A DNA stretch of 64,000 nucleotides from Luscinia megarhynchos. Lineage: Eukaryota; Chordata; Aves; Passeriformes; Turdidae. The position numbers were made by a program, and so were the translations under genes. Shown here in pieces: positions 39,719 through 52,045 of this stretch. Location: positions 17,280,330-17,344,329 of the forward strand of contig CM067566.1 of the NCBI GenBank assembly GCA_034336665.1, written 5' to 3'. The stretch's first letter is position 1; each line of letters starts with the position of its first letter. The notes below the pieces were generated by a model, which ran no database searches, was not told the DNA's origin, and saw nothing but the letters and a program-made list of their open reading frames with translations.

Positions 39719-42700
39719 GTTTTCATATGAAGCAAAAATTATAGTGTGGATAAAAATAGTTTATCAAAATGGTCACACAGATACACTTACAAGCATTTCT
39801 TTATCTTCAAATTACTCATAAAATGTCTGGCAAGGAGCTGCAAGTTCCTTTCAGGAGGTTTTGTAACCAAAATTTACCTTGAGAGCTGGGAATAATGTGT
39901 CAAGAGGAAGAGATGTAGAAGAGCAAGGCAGCAGCCCAAGAGTTAAGGCAGCTGCAAAAAAAACATCCAGGAAGATGGTAACACAACAAACACCTACTCA
40001 GCAGAGTGTTTAATGCCAAAGATCAAGTTATGGCATGTAGCTGGTAATATTGCTGAGGTCAAGAGGCTGCAAACTCTTTTATGATGGTTATCTCTGTCTT
40101 CCAGCTTCCTATATTTTGACTTTACACTCCATTTTTCTTTCACCAGGCCTCGTGGTAAGTGCCCAGTTGATGGCTATTCTGCTTAGCCTTTAAGAAATAA
40201 GGGTAAGCCCCAGCCAGCATTTCTGTGGTTTCTGTTTCCTGTGTCAGCAAATAACTCTGAGTAACAAATGCATTCCAGAAAATCAGGGTCTGTTCATGGA
40301 CAATTTGCAAACATAAGAAGGCTCAAAAATTCAATTAATAGCTGGCTTGTTATGAATTATTTTCTCCACCTCCTCTGTTTGCTGCTCAGCAACTGTGTGT
40401 GGCCAGTCAGGCCAACACATGCCCCCAAAAACATGAGACACACCACTTCTGACCTTGTTCTTGCTATGACCTTATAGCACTGGCTTGCAGAAAGAATATG
40501 TGTGTACAAATATCCTGGCATAACTTCAAGAGCAGTTCAGTAAGTAGTTCACAACTGCTGACCATCTGGCTGTTAGATTTAAGAGGGATCTATTAATGTT
40601 AGAGACAGAACAGTGCCAAGCTGCAGCAGAAACTGCATGACCCAAGTGCATGCAGGCCACCCTTAAAACTGACAGAAATCATTGCAATTGTTTTATCCAC
40701 CCATTTACTCAAGCAATGTCACATTATTGCTCGTGCTGTCACATCCAGGAGCACTTCACAGGAAGGAGCTCCATTATTTGATAGTACAATAATAGGCAGC
40801 TTCTAACAGCTTTAAATCTGGGTTTATGTCTTCATGATATACTGGAAAAGACAAATTTTTGTGCATTCTCTTGCTCCTTCCTGCCCTTTGAGATGATCAA
40901 AAGCACTGGAACAGATAGACATAGGTGCTGTTAACACAGTGACAAGCCTCAGGTAGAGGCAACATAAATTAAACTGAGCTCTGCATTGTAGGAATGTTTT
41001 ACTGTGCCCTTTAAAGCCTGGTAGAATAAGTTTGTGTCATCCACAAGTTTTACTGCATTGGCAAAACATACCATAAGCAAAGAACAAAGGGTGGGGGAGA
41101 TTCATGAATATATACAGTTTATGGGTCGATTTATGTATCATGGGAGCTGATGTACAGAATCCATATTCAGACATCTCTCCACACTTCTATTCTGTTGGTG
41201 TCACAAAAGAAATGATCCTGAGGGATTTGCCAGTATCACCATGCGTGTCAGTTTACAAAGGTCTTTTCATTTACTGGGAGCAACAAGAAGTAAAAGTTGT
41301 GAGGAGGATAAAAAAAAAGTATTGTATTGACATTGCTGCCGATTTTGCAAAACACTAAGCAGTAATTTTTGAAACAAAAAGATTTAATAATAAATTTTCC
41401 ATTTTTTGTTAAAGAATATTTGGAAAACTGTCCAAACACACATTCTTTCTCTTATAGATACATTTAAATATATTTGGAATGTGTATTGGATCTCAGGGAA
41501 AAGATCAAATGCATTTTCTAAATATTTTCGCCTTTTTTATTACTGAGCTGATTTGTCCAACTCAAAATATTGCCTCTAGGTATTTTTCCCTAGTATGTAT
41601 GCTTCGAAAGAAAGATCAGTCTATGAAATTTAAGAAGTTAATCTGAACTGAAGCCTGTATAAGAGCCTTTTGAGGTTTGCCCATCACCTATTACAATGCT
41701 GTTTTGAAAAATAACCTCAAGGCCATTTAATTAATTGTTCATTTTTCTAGTCTCCCAGCCCAGGTAGATTAATACCTATGCTGCCCATGGATCAATGAGT
41801 TCTAGAGTTTCCTACAGATTAGCACATCTGTAGTTTAAAGCCATTTTGCCTTAGAAGAAAGAAGGCAAGAAAAAACAAACATATTCCTGTAAGGAACCTT
41901 TCAGGGATCAATTCACAAGCAAAGGAAAACATGCTATTCTCAGCAAGGAAACAATGTATTTTTTGTCTGCTGCAGTGATTAATAACATTCTATAGCTAGA
42001 GTCTATTTAAAGGGCTCCATCAATCCATGTAGGCCAAAAGCTGACCCACTTAAAATTCCTAAAATACAATGGGAATTGCCCTCCACATTTTTTAAAAATT
42101 ATAGGAGTAAGTGGAAGCTATAGAATTTTCACCAACAATTTCCTTCATCAAGAAAACTTAGTATCACTGTTGAGAGCATTCAGATACAGTGGCAGAAATC
42201 CTAGAGCTCTGGGGGAAGCAGCTTAAAAATCTCCAAATCACAGGGTAGATAGGGACTGCAAAGTATCACACTGTTGGGCTTTTTTATGCATACAACAATA
42301 CAGAAGAAGGATTTTTTTCCCCAGTCTCCTAATTTCAAAATCTCCAAAAAGGTTCTGCCTGTCTTCTGGCTTCAAGGTTCATAATCAGATAAAGGCAAAG
42401 TTTTGTCTGCCTGTTTCTGTGCAGCAGAGGTGGTAATGTTTTCCTGGAACTGATGAAACAAATTTGATATCTATAGGCATTTAGTAGCTCAGAGATTACA
42501 TTTTAGATTTACAGTTAGCAGACTCAATCCTCAGCCTTGAGCCTTCCCTCCTCCACATTAGCTGGAGATGAATATTTGCTGGTCTTACTGGGTCATGACT
42601 CTGGAAAGGACCAAATCCTTGCAGGTGATGTTTAGTCAGTAGCCTAGAGAGTGCTTGATTGTCACAGATCAGACCCTTGAGCTCTCCTCCAGCAAAGCAC

Positions 42701-43940
42701 ACACACAGCTTCTCAGCTGGTGAGCAATCTTGCTGATGTTTGTAGAACTACTCAGATATGCAAAGTCACATTGGGAATTTAGTGGGTAGGGGACCCACTG
42801 AATAAATAAATTCATAAATCCTCAAAGCACAAGAAAGCTGAAAAAATAATTTTTAAAAAGTCATCAAAATCTTCAGTCAAAATAGATAAGAATCTCATTT
42901 TTTGTATCTAGTGAAAAAGTGCATTTTACTGAAGACAAAAACTGAATTATTAATATACAGCCAATAGCCAAACATAAGATAGAGTGTATGCTAATTTCAG
43001 AGTTCAAATAGACATTTATGTTCCTAAATTTAGCCTCCCATTAAAAAAAGTACCTTTGCCAAGCTGTTTAAAAACACATCAAACCCTTTAAGATTGAAGC
43101 AGAAAAAAATAGGGTGGTGTCTTCAGTCTCAGAAAACCAGGCAGCAAAAGAGCAAGTGAGCAGCACCTCCACCCTCAGCACTGCAGGGACAGCATGCAGT
43201 AGGAACTGTGAATCACCCATCCCACCTGATGGGATGACTAACAAATAAAGCCAGCAGGGCTGATGACAAAACAAAATCCTTCACATAATATGGAACAGAT
43301 GAATAATGAGACAAATTCTTGGGGTCCAAAGTCAGGCCAAAATACTCTGCCATGAAAAAAGATGTGAGCTAATGGGGAAGTGCAGCCCAGTTCTGCAGCC
43401 TGTGTGTGCATCTGGGCTGTACCTCTTGCTGTCAGGCTGGGACTGAAGGAGAACAGAAAACAAGGGCTACTTGTTTCTGTGCTCCAGCATGCATTGGTCT
43501 GGATCCTTTGATTCATGAGTGTCTCAGATTTGTCTTTTCCACCCTCTTGGGAGCAAAGACTTGATGCTTCCTTTGCTCTCTTTTTCATGTGAAACTCATG
43601 TGGTGCTGCAGGACTCTGTGTTCAAAGGATTTAGGGCAGTTTACAGCATCTATATATCAGGCCCATAGCACTTTGAAAATTGGGGAGCTTAGGGTTACAT
43701 GACTTTAATGTTCCCCCTAGATATGGTCCTACACTGACAAAATGCACTGAGGCTGACATCACCTGCCTGTAGTACATAATGAAATTCATACTTGAATGGC
43801 AAGTACTTAAAGTGCTTTTTTTGTAGTATATCACCAATGATTTTCTCACTCTAGTTATTACTTATTTCTAAAACCTTCATTACAGAAGCAGTTAAAAAAT
43901 AACTTTCTCCTTTTAAGATGTTGATTTGTTTTTCTTGCAG

Positions 43941-43963
43941 AGAATGTGTTGTGAAATGTCAAG
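43941..43963 (+). other. Candidate 23-nt microexon
   Basis: The flanks are close to ideal: ttgatttgtttttcttgcag immediately before and AAG|GTAAGC immediately after. The 23 bases can be read as one base, then ECVVKCQ, then one base (phase 2 in, 1 out). Frame 0 is also open; the third frame has a stop. The chosen phase joins 21429-21498 on the left (completing a Val codon) and 51984-52045 on the right (another Val codon). Microexons are typical of neuronal genes with large introns, but two isolated splice motifs 23 bases apart can arise by chance. Confidence 0.25.
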
Positions 43964-44382
43964 GTAAGCATTAGTTAAAGGGCTACTACACCATGCCAGC
44001 AGGAGCAATTTGCTTCTTATGCATATATTCCTGAATATTATTTTGTTCCCTTTCTTGTTGTGAATGGGAACCACTTCCTTACAGCAGCAGAGGGTTTTGC
44101 TCCCCCCCTCTCCTGCCCTTTCTTCACCAGCTCAACAGCAGGGGCACATTGAGGGCATGGGCAGTCGAGGCACTTATAGCAGATCTGTACATTAAGATAC
44201 AGTTGCCCTGAATAAATGCAGTCAGCAGGCATCATTTTGGTCTGAAAACTCAACATTTTCTCTGTGTTAAAACTATATTAAGCCATTTAATTGTTTTGTG
44301 ATTACCAGAACACTTACCTTGTGAGGATATTAATTATCTGAGCATAAAAAGACCAAGTATTTCTGTAAGGAGAGAGCCATTC

Positions 44383-44421
44383 TTTTTTTTTTTTTTTTTT
44401 TTTAAGTTATTCAAGTTTATT
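44383..44421 (-). other. Poly-A run with AATAAA, minus strand
   Basis: Twenty-one T on the + strand (44383-44403) with TTTATT at 44416-44421. On the minus strand that is AATAAA a dozen bases before an A21 run, the arrangement left by a reverse-transcribed mRNA 3' end. No parent coding sequence is recognisable to the right, and no target-site duplication was found. It may be a retrocopy of a 3' UTR or a chance A run. Confidence 0.3.
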
Positions 44422-45294
44422 TTACTCATTCCAGCTAAATAGATCTTGCCTGGGAAAGAGGAAAAAAATGGGTCTAAATGCAAATTAACATTACTGTTTA
44501 AATATCACAGACCATTTTCTCTGAGCCCAGTTACAATAACTAGTAATTATAAAAATTGCTTGCCTTGGGCTTCTGGCTAAGCCAATGCTAAACTTGTCCT
44601 TTTATTAGATCTGTCAGACTGAGTTAATTATCTTTATGATAATAGATGTGCCTTACCTCAAACAAAACAAATACCCTTATAATTAGCTTTTTAGTTAGAA
44701 TTTTAATTTATTTATAAAGACTGTTTGTTTTGTTTCTTTTTTAGGTTCTACAAAGAAGTTTTGAGCTGTAACAGGCTACTAGTCAGCTTAGTAATATTTA
44801 AGAAAAAACTGTGGTTAGCATTGTTCCCACCTAGCCATTGTGAAATCTGTTGGGTTATGTGAACGTGCAGGTGTATATTTGTGGAGAATAGAAGGGACAG
44901 GGAGAGAGAAAGAAACAAGGCATTTTCTTTTATTCCAGAAAGTTTTCTCTGAGCTGATTTTCGAAACAGCGCATTAACCAAATTTAATAGTGAGGCAAGC
45001 TAGCAAACACTAATCCTGGCTGCATGTTTTCTTTTGAATCCTTTTTCTGAAGTCAGAGATGAACTTTCGTTAGGCTACTGAAAATAGAAAGCACAGTCTG
45101 GTTTAATATATCTCTGTCTCCACAAAATCCCTTTCAATCTCTCTCTTTCTCTCTTCTTTTTTTCCTCCTTATCTTCCTCATATATTCTCTGAACTGATCC
45201 TGCAAGCCCTCCAAGCAGAGCTCCTGGTAAGAATTGAGGGCTTGCAGAATGGTGTCTGTACTTTATTCAGCATTTCAATGTATTTATTCCACTA

Positions 45295-45353
45295 AATAAA
45301 AAAATGTGTCTTGTGCATCAGGGCTATCTACTATTTTCAAAAAAAAAAAAAAA
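45295..45353 (+). other. AATAAA followed by a 15-A run, plus strand
   Basis: AATAAA at 45295-45300, a TG-rich stretch (atgtgtcttgtgc), then A15 at 45339-45353. The spacing of 38 bases is longer than usual for a cleavage site, so a retrocopy tail is possible but not well supported. Confidence 0.2.
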
Positions 45354-48138
45354 GTTTCCAATTTGGAGTTGGTGGAAAATGCAATCTATAGATTAATGAA
45401 TTAAAGAACATGGTTAGGAAACAAATGCCTTGTGTATTATTTTAGTTCTGGCACACTGATAGGATCCAGATTAGATTTGTCAGATGAAGCCTGTTTAAAT
45501 CAGAGTCATAGTGTAACTTCTCTTGGTCTGATTGTCCCCATGGGAGTAAGGCAGTCCTATCTGACAATATTGTCAAGGTCTCAGGTCATTAATATTTCTG
45601 TCAGAATTTGAGATCCAAGGATTAGTTGAGGCTAACTAATACTGGTTTATCATCTTATTCCTTCTCCATCCTATCTTATTCCCTCTCTACTGAAGTAGAG
45701 GAACAGGCTTGATATGCAACAAATGTAAGGGGAATGTGGATAAAAATGTGGTGGCAATTACAGTAGGAGGAGACATTACCAATATTTACTAGTTTTTCAA
45801 TTAATAAAGTAATTTGAAAAGTAAACAGCTTTGCAACCAAATGAACGCAAATGCAGCTGTTTGGTAATGAAAAAACCCAACCCATTACTATGCACCTTGT
45901 GTAAGCATGCAAAAGGAAAAAAAGGACCCACTTGAAATTAACAGACACATACCTTCCTTCTCTACAATTTCTATGTAATATATCACTTCTAAACTTATAA
46001 GTTCGTCAGAATTACAGGAAATACTACTGAACAATGAAAATGTACTATTAAATAAAAATAATAGTGATAGCTAACATTAAAAGCAACCCAATACCAATAT
46101 ATTTCTGTTTGCCATTTAAAAACCTTCATTTATTTTTTGTGAGCTAAAGCTTTTTGCTGACAACAAATATTTCTGTGGCTAATAATTAAGACTATTGTAA
46201 CAGGTTATATTTACCTAACTTTGTACAGTCTATTTGACTCTTCTAAATCACTATTAGACTGTATGTTTATTCTACATTTTTTATAGATGGCAGGAGAAAT
46301 GGGAAAAGGAGGAAAAGGAGACAGGAAATCAAAATAGAAATGGAAATTTTTAAAATATAAGAATGGGTGAAATACAGCCTCCCTCCAACAGACTCTCAGA
46401 AGTAAGGTCTTGTTCCCAGCTGTATTTGCTTGCAGCTCTATATGTGGGGTTAAATCTACTATTTAAGGAGAGTTTATAATTTTTGAGTCCTTCTGTGGTC
46501 TTTCACTAGGCCTCTTGTCATTTACAGGGCTAAGCGGCCACTTCTTTTTCTGGCCAAGGAGACAGGGCAAGGAGACAACCAGGTCATCTCTCTGCAGAAG
46601 CCAGAGCCCCTGGAGCCAGGTCTGTGCTGATTTCCCATGCTAGCTCACAGCCCCATGGGCAGGGCTTCTGCACACACAAAGGCCTAGTGATCCTCCTCAA
46701 AACCAAACATAATTTGTTTTTCAGCACTTGCACTGCAGCTAGATAAAGGTGTTAGAACTACAGGTAACCTCTCCCTCCCAACCCCCAATCATACCCAAAG
46801 GGGGCATTGTGTTCTTGCTGGTGCTGAAAAAGGGATTCTGATTCAGTGTTTCTCCTGGACTCCCAGAAAATCCTTTGCTGCTGAAAGTAAAAAGCTGATC
46901 TTTGTTTCTTTCTTAGCAAGTGCAATGACACACCAAAGTTAGCAAAAGTAAGTTGATGTTTCTTCAGCCACCCCTCATTCCCAGCTCAATTTCCTGGTCC
47001 TTTGCACCAGACCTGATGCCTGCCTCATCCTTTACCAAGATGGTTCACAGAGCTGAACTAGCAGTAACTTATTTTCTGATTTAGTTTTATTTTCTGATTA
47101 TTAGCAGTAGCTTGTTTCTCTGATTTTCAGTGGCTCTCTGAGCCTCCTCCCCGTGGCATCAGGTGATTGCTGGTTGCAGCACAGGTGGGACTGTGAGGCT
47201 GGAGGCAAACTTTCAATTGCTGCTGCTCACAGGTCTGTGACGCCAGGTATTGCTGCCACACAGCCACGCACCAGCTGGGGTTTTGCAGTGATTGCTGGGA
47301 TTCTCTTCTCCTAAGCCAATATTCTATTTTTCCTGAGTAGTTTCTTAAACAAAATATTTTGATCTATCTCTTTGTCAAGCAACATAACAGAAAAAAAATA
47401 CCTCACATAACACAAAACACTCTAGGTAGATCCCAGCTTGCTGTACATTTTGGGTGATTTTTTTGCTTTCTATTCTTTCAGATGTCCTGGTTAGATGGGA
47501 AGAACACTTTGTATACAGATAAAGAAACTGGAGTTAAATTACATTGTTGACAACACTGTTTATGCTTGCACTAGAGTAAAATTCTATATTTTCTATGGCC
47601 ACATATGTGCTTTCTTGTACAAAAACCATAACAGCTTCTGTTCAAGGAATTTATATTTTTCAAAGAGATGGTATACTTCAGTACTACAGAAACAGACCTA
47701 AGATTTAGATATTCTATACATAACCCGTAGTAATAATGGAGATTATAATATGCTGTCTGTTTTCAATAGTCCTAGGGGACTCCATATGAATAGAAAAACA
47801 TGTTGTAAACTCTATCAACATAAACAAAACCTTCTTCCTCTGCAAAATTTTCCAAAATTCTCATTAGTCATGATCGCATTTGGAAGATTCTGATTGGAAC
47901 AGAAAGAATTTTCTTACCCTACAAACTAATACACAATACCCTAGAATCATCTGTTCTTACAATTACATGATCAGTTATATAGAACCAGAAAGCTTCTTAC
48001 TATTGACCAGACATCTTCAGGAAAAGTCATAGCTGTACTCTGTTCTGCTCTTTTATGGGTCTGGTGCTCTGTCACCATCCTGCAAGGACAAATACTCCTC
48101 AACATGGCAGGGTTAACTCTTAAAAAAGACTTAGAGTG

Positions 48139-48168
48139 TCACTTTAATATTTTAATATTTTAAAGTGA
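48139..48168. repeat. AT-rich palindrome
   Basis: TCACTTTAA (48139-48147) is mirrored by TTAAAGTGA (48160-48168) around an AT-only centre. It can form a hairpin or cruciform. A run of AATT steps lies shortly downstream at about 48209-48222. Confidence 0.8.
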
Positions 48169-51100
48169 ACTTCAAAATGGAATGCATTTGTTGCATATTT
48201 GTTTTACAACAATTAATTAATTAATCCCTCTGAATATGAATGTTTGCTAAAGCAAGGGGAAACGAACATTGCTAAGTTTGCAAATTCAGGCCTTCCAAAG
48301 TTAGGAAATGTCACAGTTAAGGTTGCAACATCAACTCCACCCCCTTGGACAAATGCATCAAGATACAAGTTTAAATGAGTTTCCAAGCTCCACTTTTCCA
48401 CAGTGCTACTGCTTTACTGGATGGAAGCACAGTATGCATCCCTTCTGGCTGTCCATAAAATATAAAATGATGAAAAATGTTTTTACACCAGCCAAATATT
48501 ATTACTAAAACATCTCAGTGAAAGGTAACTGGTGTATATAAATTCTTTGCATTTGTATGTACTCTACATTATTGTGAAAGTTACTCTTCTCATGAGAATA
48601 ATAGTGTCAATTAGGCTGTCAAGGATGAGCGAGCCCATCATGTGAGCTTTGACAGAATGCTTGGGCTGATTAGCTTCATGCAGTCATCATAGCTTAATAT
48701 TTATATTTGAGTAGCTAACATTTTACAAAGTCTCTTTGAATCTTTGCTGCTTACAGAACTGCATTCATAAATATTTGTCTGATAAAGAAGCATCACATGC
48801 TGTACATCACTTAAATGTGTTCATTTAAATAGGTTGCAGGCATTGTTATCAAATCAAGATTAAAGCACGATCTTTCCTTACTGTAGGAACAGGCAAAAAA
48901 TGAAGCAGGTCACACTGCTTAGGACTGTTGAACACAAGGCTGGAATTCTCATTCCTATATGTAGTTTCTAGGATGTGTCAAAAATGAGTGATATTTACTG
49001 CTTACACCACTGGGAAAAGTAAAATCTTCTACCTGTGCATGCAAAACAGGCAGGCAATGTCTGTCCTGTAGGCTAGAGTGCATATCAGGCTCAGCACTTG
49101 GCTTAACCCTTACAAGAAAGGGAAGGATTGACTAACCCATCTCCTGGACACCATGTCTCTTTTCTTGGAGTTCCCTTCTTTCCAAGCAGACATCTTTCAG
49201 CTTGGGACCTGGACAGGAACTGATCTTCCCCTTCATGTGGCAATAATGGAACGAGGTGGGCATACAAGGAGGTGGGTGTGTTATATGCAGGAGCTGGCAG
49301 CTCAGCTCATGCTTTGCTCTGCAGTCCAAAGGCAGAGCAGGGACCAGCAGGATCTGGAGCCTGCTTTTTCCAATTCAGAAAAGAGATCTTAATTTTTTTA
49401 AATGATAGTACAAGGTGTCAAAGACAGATTTCCTTCAGAATGTCATATAGCTCTCAGCAGGGCTTTTAGTTTTCAGTGATTTCTGTTATATATGCCATCT
49501 GCTTTCAGTTGCAACCTGACCAAATCTCCTCCTGGATGCTATTTCAGGTCTGCATATCTTGGACATTGCAAGGTCAGAATTCTAGGCAAGTTACTATCAC
49601 TGTGCCAAAAGATAAACACCTTCTCAATTTTCATTTGGTCTCAAGTCAAATTAACCTCTCATTGACTTCAGCTCAGGACTCTGGAATTTTGCCCAAAATA
49701 ATAGTTCTAATAAAATGAATGAATATCCAGTATGAAAGAGGATTCACAGATGGAAACACAAAGGTATGCAATGTTTTAAAACATTGAATAAAACATCTCT
49801 TATCCCAAGTGCCTCCTCCACATGGTGTCAAACACACAGACTAGATTTCCTATTTTGTAGCAAGAGTTTTCTGAATTCTTTTTATTTTTGGGTCTTGTGT
49901 GCTCCCCAGTGAATCTGTAGGGGATGGATGCTGAGCACCTAAGCACCAGGCTGTTATAATCTTGGTTTAAACTTTAGTCTTTCCTTACCTGCACCTGTCC
50001 ATAGCATGAATGAGGACTGCCAATGGGCCAATCTAAGGCAAAGCATTAAGTCATTCTACCTCATACTGTGACATTGAAGGAGATGTCATGGGCTCACTAA
50101 GTGAAGGATAGAGAAGGCTAGTGCCTCCTGTGTTGGGTTTTCACCACATCAAATCCTGCTGTGTCAGGGATACTAGATCACTGTTATGGGAAATAGTAAC
50201 TATGTGGGAAAAGACAGGAAGGAGAAGTGTATTTTAAAAGAAGATTGAAAGAAACACCAAGACAGCAAATGAATAAAATATGACAGAAGCAATCAGAGAG
50301 GTAAAGAGACAAAGGAGGCATTAAGGTGAAAATATTAAGTGAATGATAGGGAGGAAAAGATGCATGGAAAGTAAAAATGGAGATCCGGGGCAAGGTAAGA
50401 TTGTTAGGGACCTGGCCTGTTCAAGTCAATAGCTTGAATTTCCTCATTGCACATTTGCATTGCAGCCATGTCAGAGCCCAGACAGAGAGCAGGAAGGTGG
50501 CATGTGACAAAACACAGCATTAAGTGAAAGAAAAAATAAACTTGTCTGGCACCCTTAGAAAAAACCAGCCAGGAGAGTACATCTCTGATAAACTGTTCTT
50601 GAATATAGTGCCAGAAATGTAAACACAGCAGAGATTGATCTGAACTCCTCATTTTTCACACAAAACCTCTTTCCACTTCTCAGCGATTAGGGTCACTAGA
50701 GAAATGGTGGAGGAGAGAGAGAAAGGCTCACATTAATTACAGATTTACTATGTCAACTCCATTATAATATGAAAGAACAAAAGCCAGTGCTGTGAGACAA
50801 GCAGGGAGAGCACATATAAAAACTGGAAAGGTCTGAGAAGGCACCTCTCAAACTCCACATCCCTTACTGCTCCCTTCACCAAACAGTAACCAGGGCAAAG
50901 CTCCAGCGAACAGGAGGCTGTAGCTGCACATAAGAAATTAAGGAACAGAGTTCTCTCTTCTCTTATTCCATATTGTGGACCATACTAAAGGTAGAAGATA
51001 ACCAGAAGTGGATCACAGTAAAGAACCATAACTGCATTAAACTTACCCATACCTTCCCAGGTCTGGCAACGTGTGCAATCTGATATGGGTACCAGGGATG

Positions 51101-51983
51101 TATCAGTGGAAGGTGGAAGGTATGTAAAGATATTATAATTCAAGATCCCCTTGTTCAATTCCCAAGACAAAAAATTACCTGCAATTCACAAATTACTTGA
51201 GCCCATCTTTATAGATCAAGGACATTTTCCAGAAGAGGAAAAAAAACGTCACTGGATTATAGTTATCACAAAGCCAGAGGGGAAAATTGCACAGTAAAGC
51301 AGTATATTTATATCTACAGAACCATAGAGAGCAAGCAAAACAAAATAAAAATAAAATACCCCTAAGCAGCCTAAATTGCATTGCAAATAAAACTTTATAT
51401 TAAGAGATACATTTGCATACCAGAAAAATTGGATGTGAAACTTACAGTAACCACAGATCAAACCATTAAAAGTAAAAAGGGATCAGCAGAAATCTTGATG
51501 GGTGATGACTTAGAAATTATTTATTAAGGATTTCAAAATTTGACCTAATAATAGGATTTGCATGTCCAATTTTAAAATGAAACCCCATGGAAGTAATTTT
51601 CTCTTGATACATATACATACTCCAGTCTAACAGCAAAGGAAGAAATGTGAACACATTAAGAATGGAATATACCAAGTAAGAATCCCAAAAGGACTTAACT
51701 GAGTTTAATTTAGATTAATAGGATACCATATAAATACTTCTTCCTTGTTAAGCACTTTTTATTAAGATATAACCAATGTCTAATAATTCTTCATCATTCA
51801 CATTCCAAAAGCATAAAAAGAATAACAATTTCAAAAGCAATGAAACTCTGTTTTCAGAAACCCAAGACATTCAAAGCTGGGTTTGTAGAAATGTCATTCA
51901 CCTCCTCATTTTACTTCTTGAAAGGACAGTTTAATCTTGTCATTTAATCTAGCCTTAACTAGCTGTCTGTGTTTCCTCTGCAG

Positions 51984-52045
51984 TCAGTGAAGAGCAACAA
52001 ATACCTGCAACAAACAGTTCACCCATTGTAGAAGAGGAGACTGGA
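51984..52045 (+). other. Candidate 62-bp exon, unrecognised product
   Basis: The best-framed splice-like segment in the window: acceptor ctgtctgtgtttcctctgcag ending at 51983 and perfect donor CTGGA|GTAAGT. Only one of three frames is open: two bases, then 20 codons reading SEEQQIPATN then SSPIVEEETG, ending in phase 0. The peptide is hydrophilic and acidic, as in a disordered linker, with a possible N-glycosylation site NSS if extracellular. Its incoming phase 1 matches the outgoing phase of 43941-43963. I do not recognise the protein. Confidence 0.3.

Noticed and set aside
44312..44345. Minus-strand 20-nt exon with AAG|GTAAGT donor
   Set aside because: Good motifs, but no companion exon on the minus strand and only one frame open over 20 bases.
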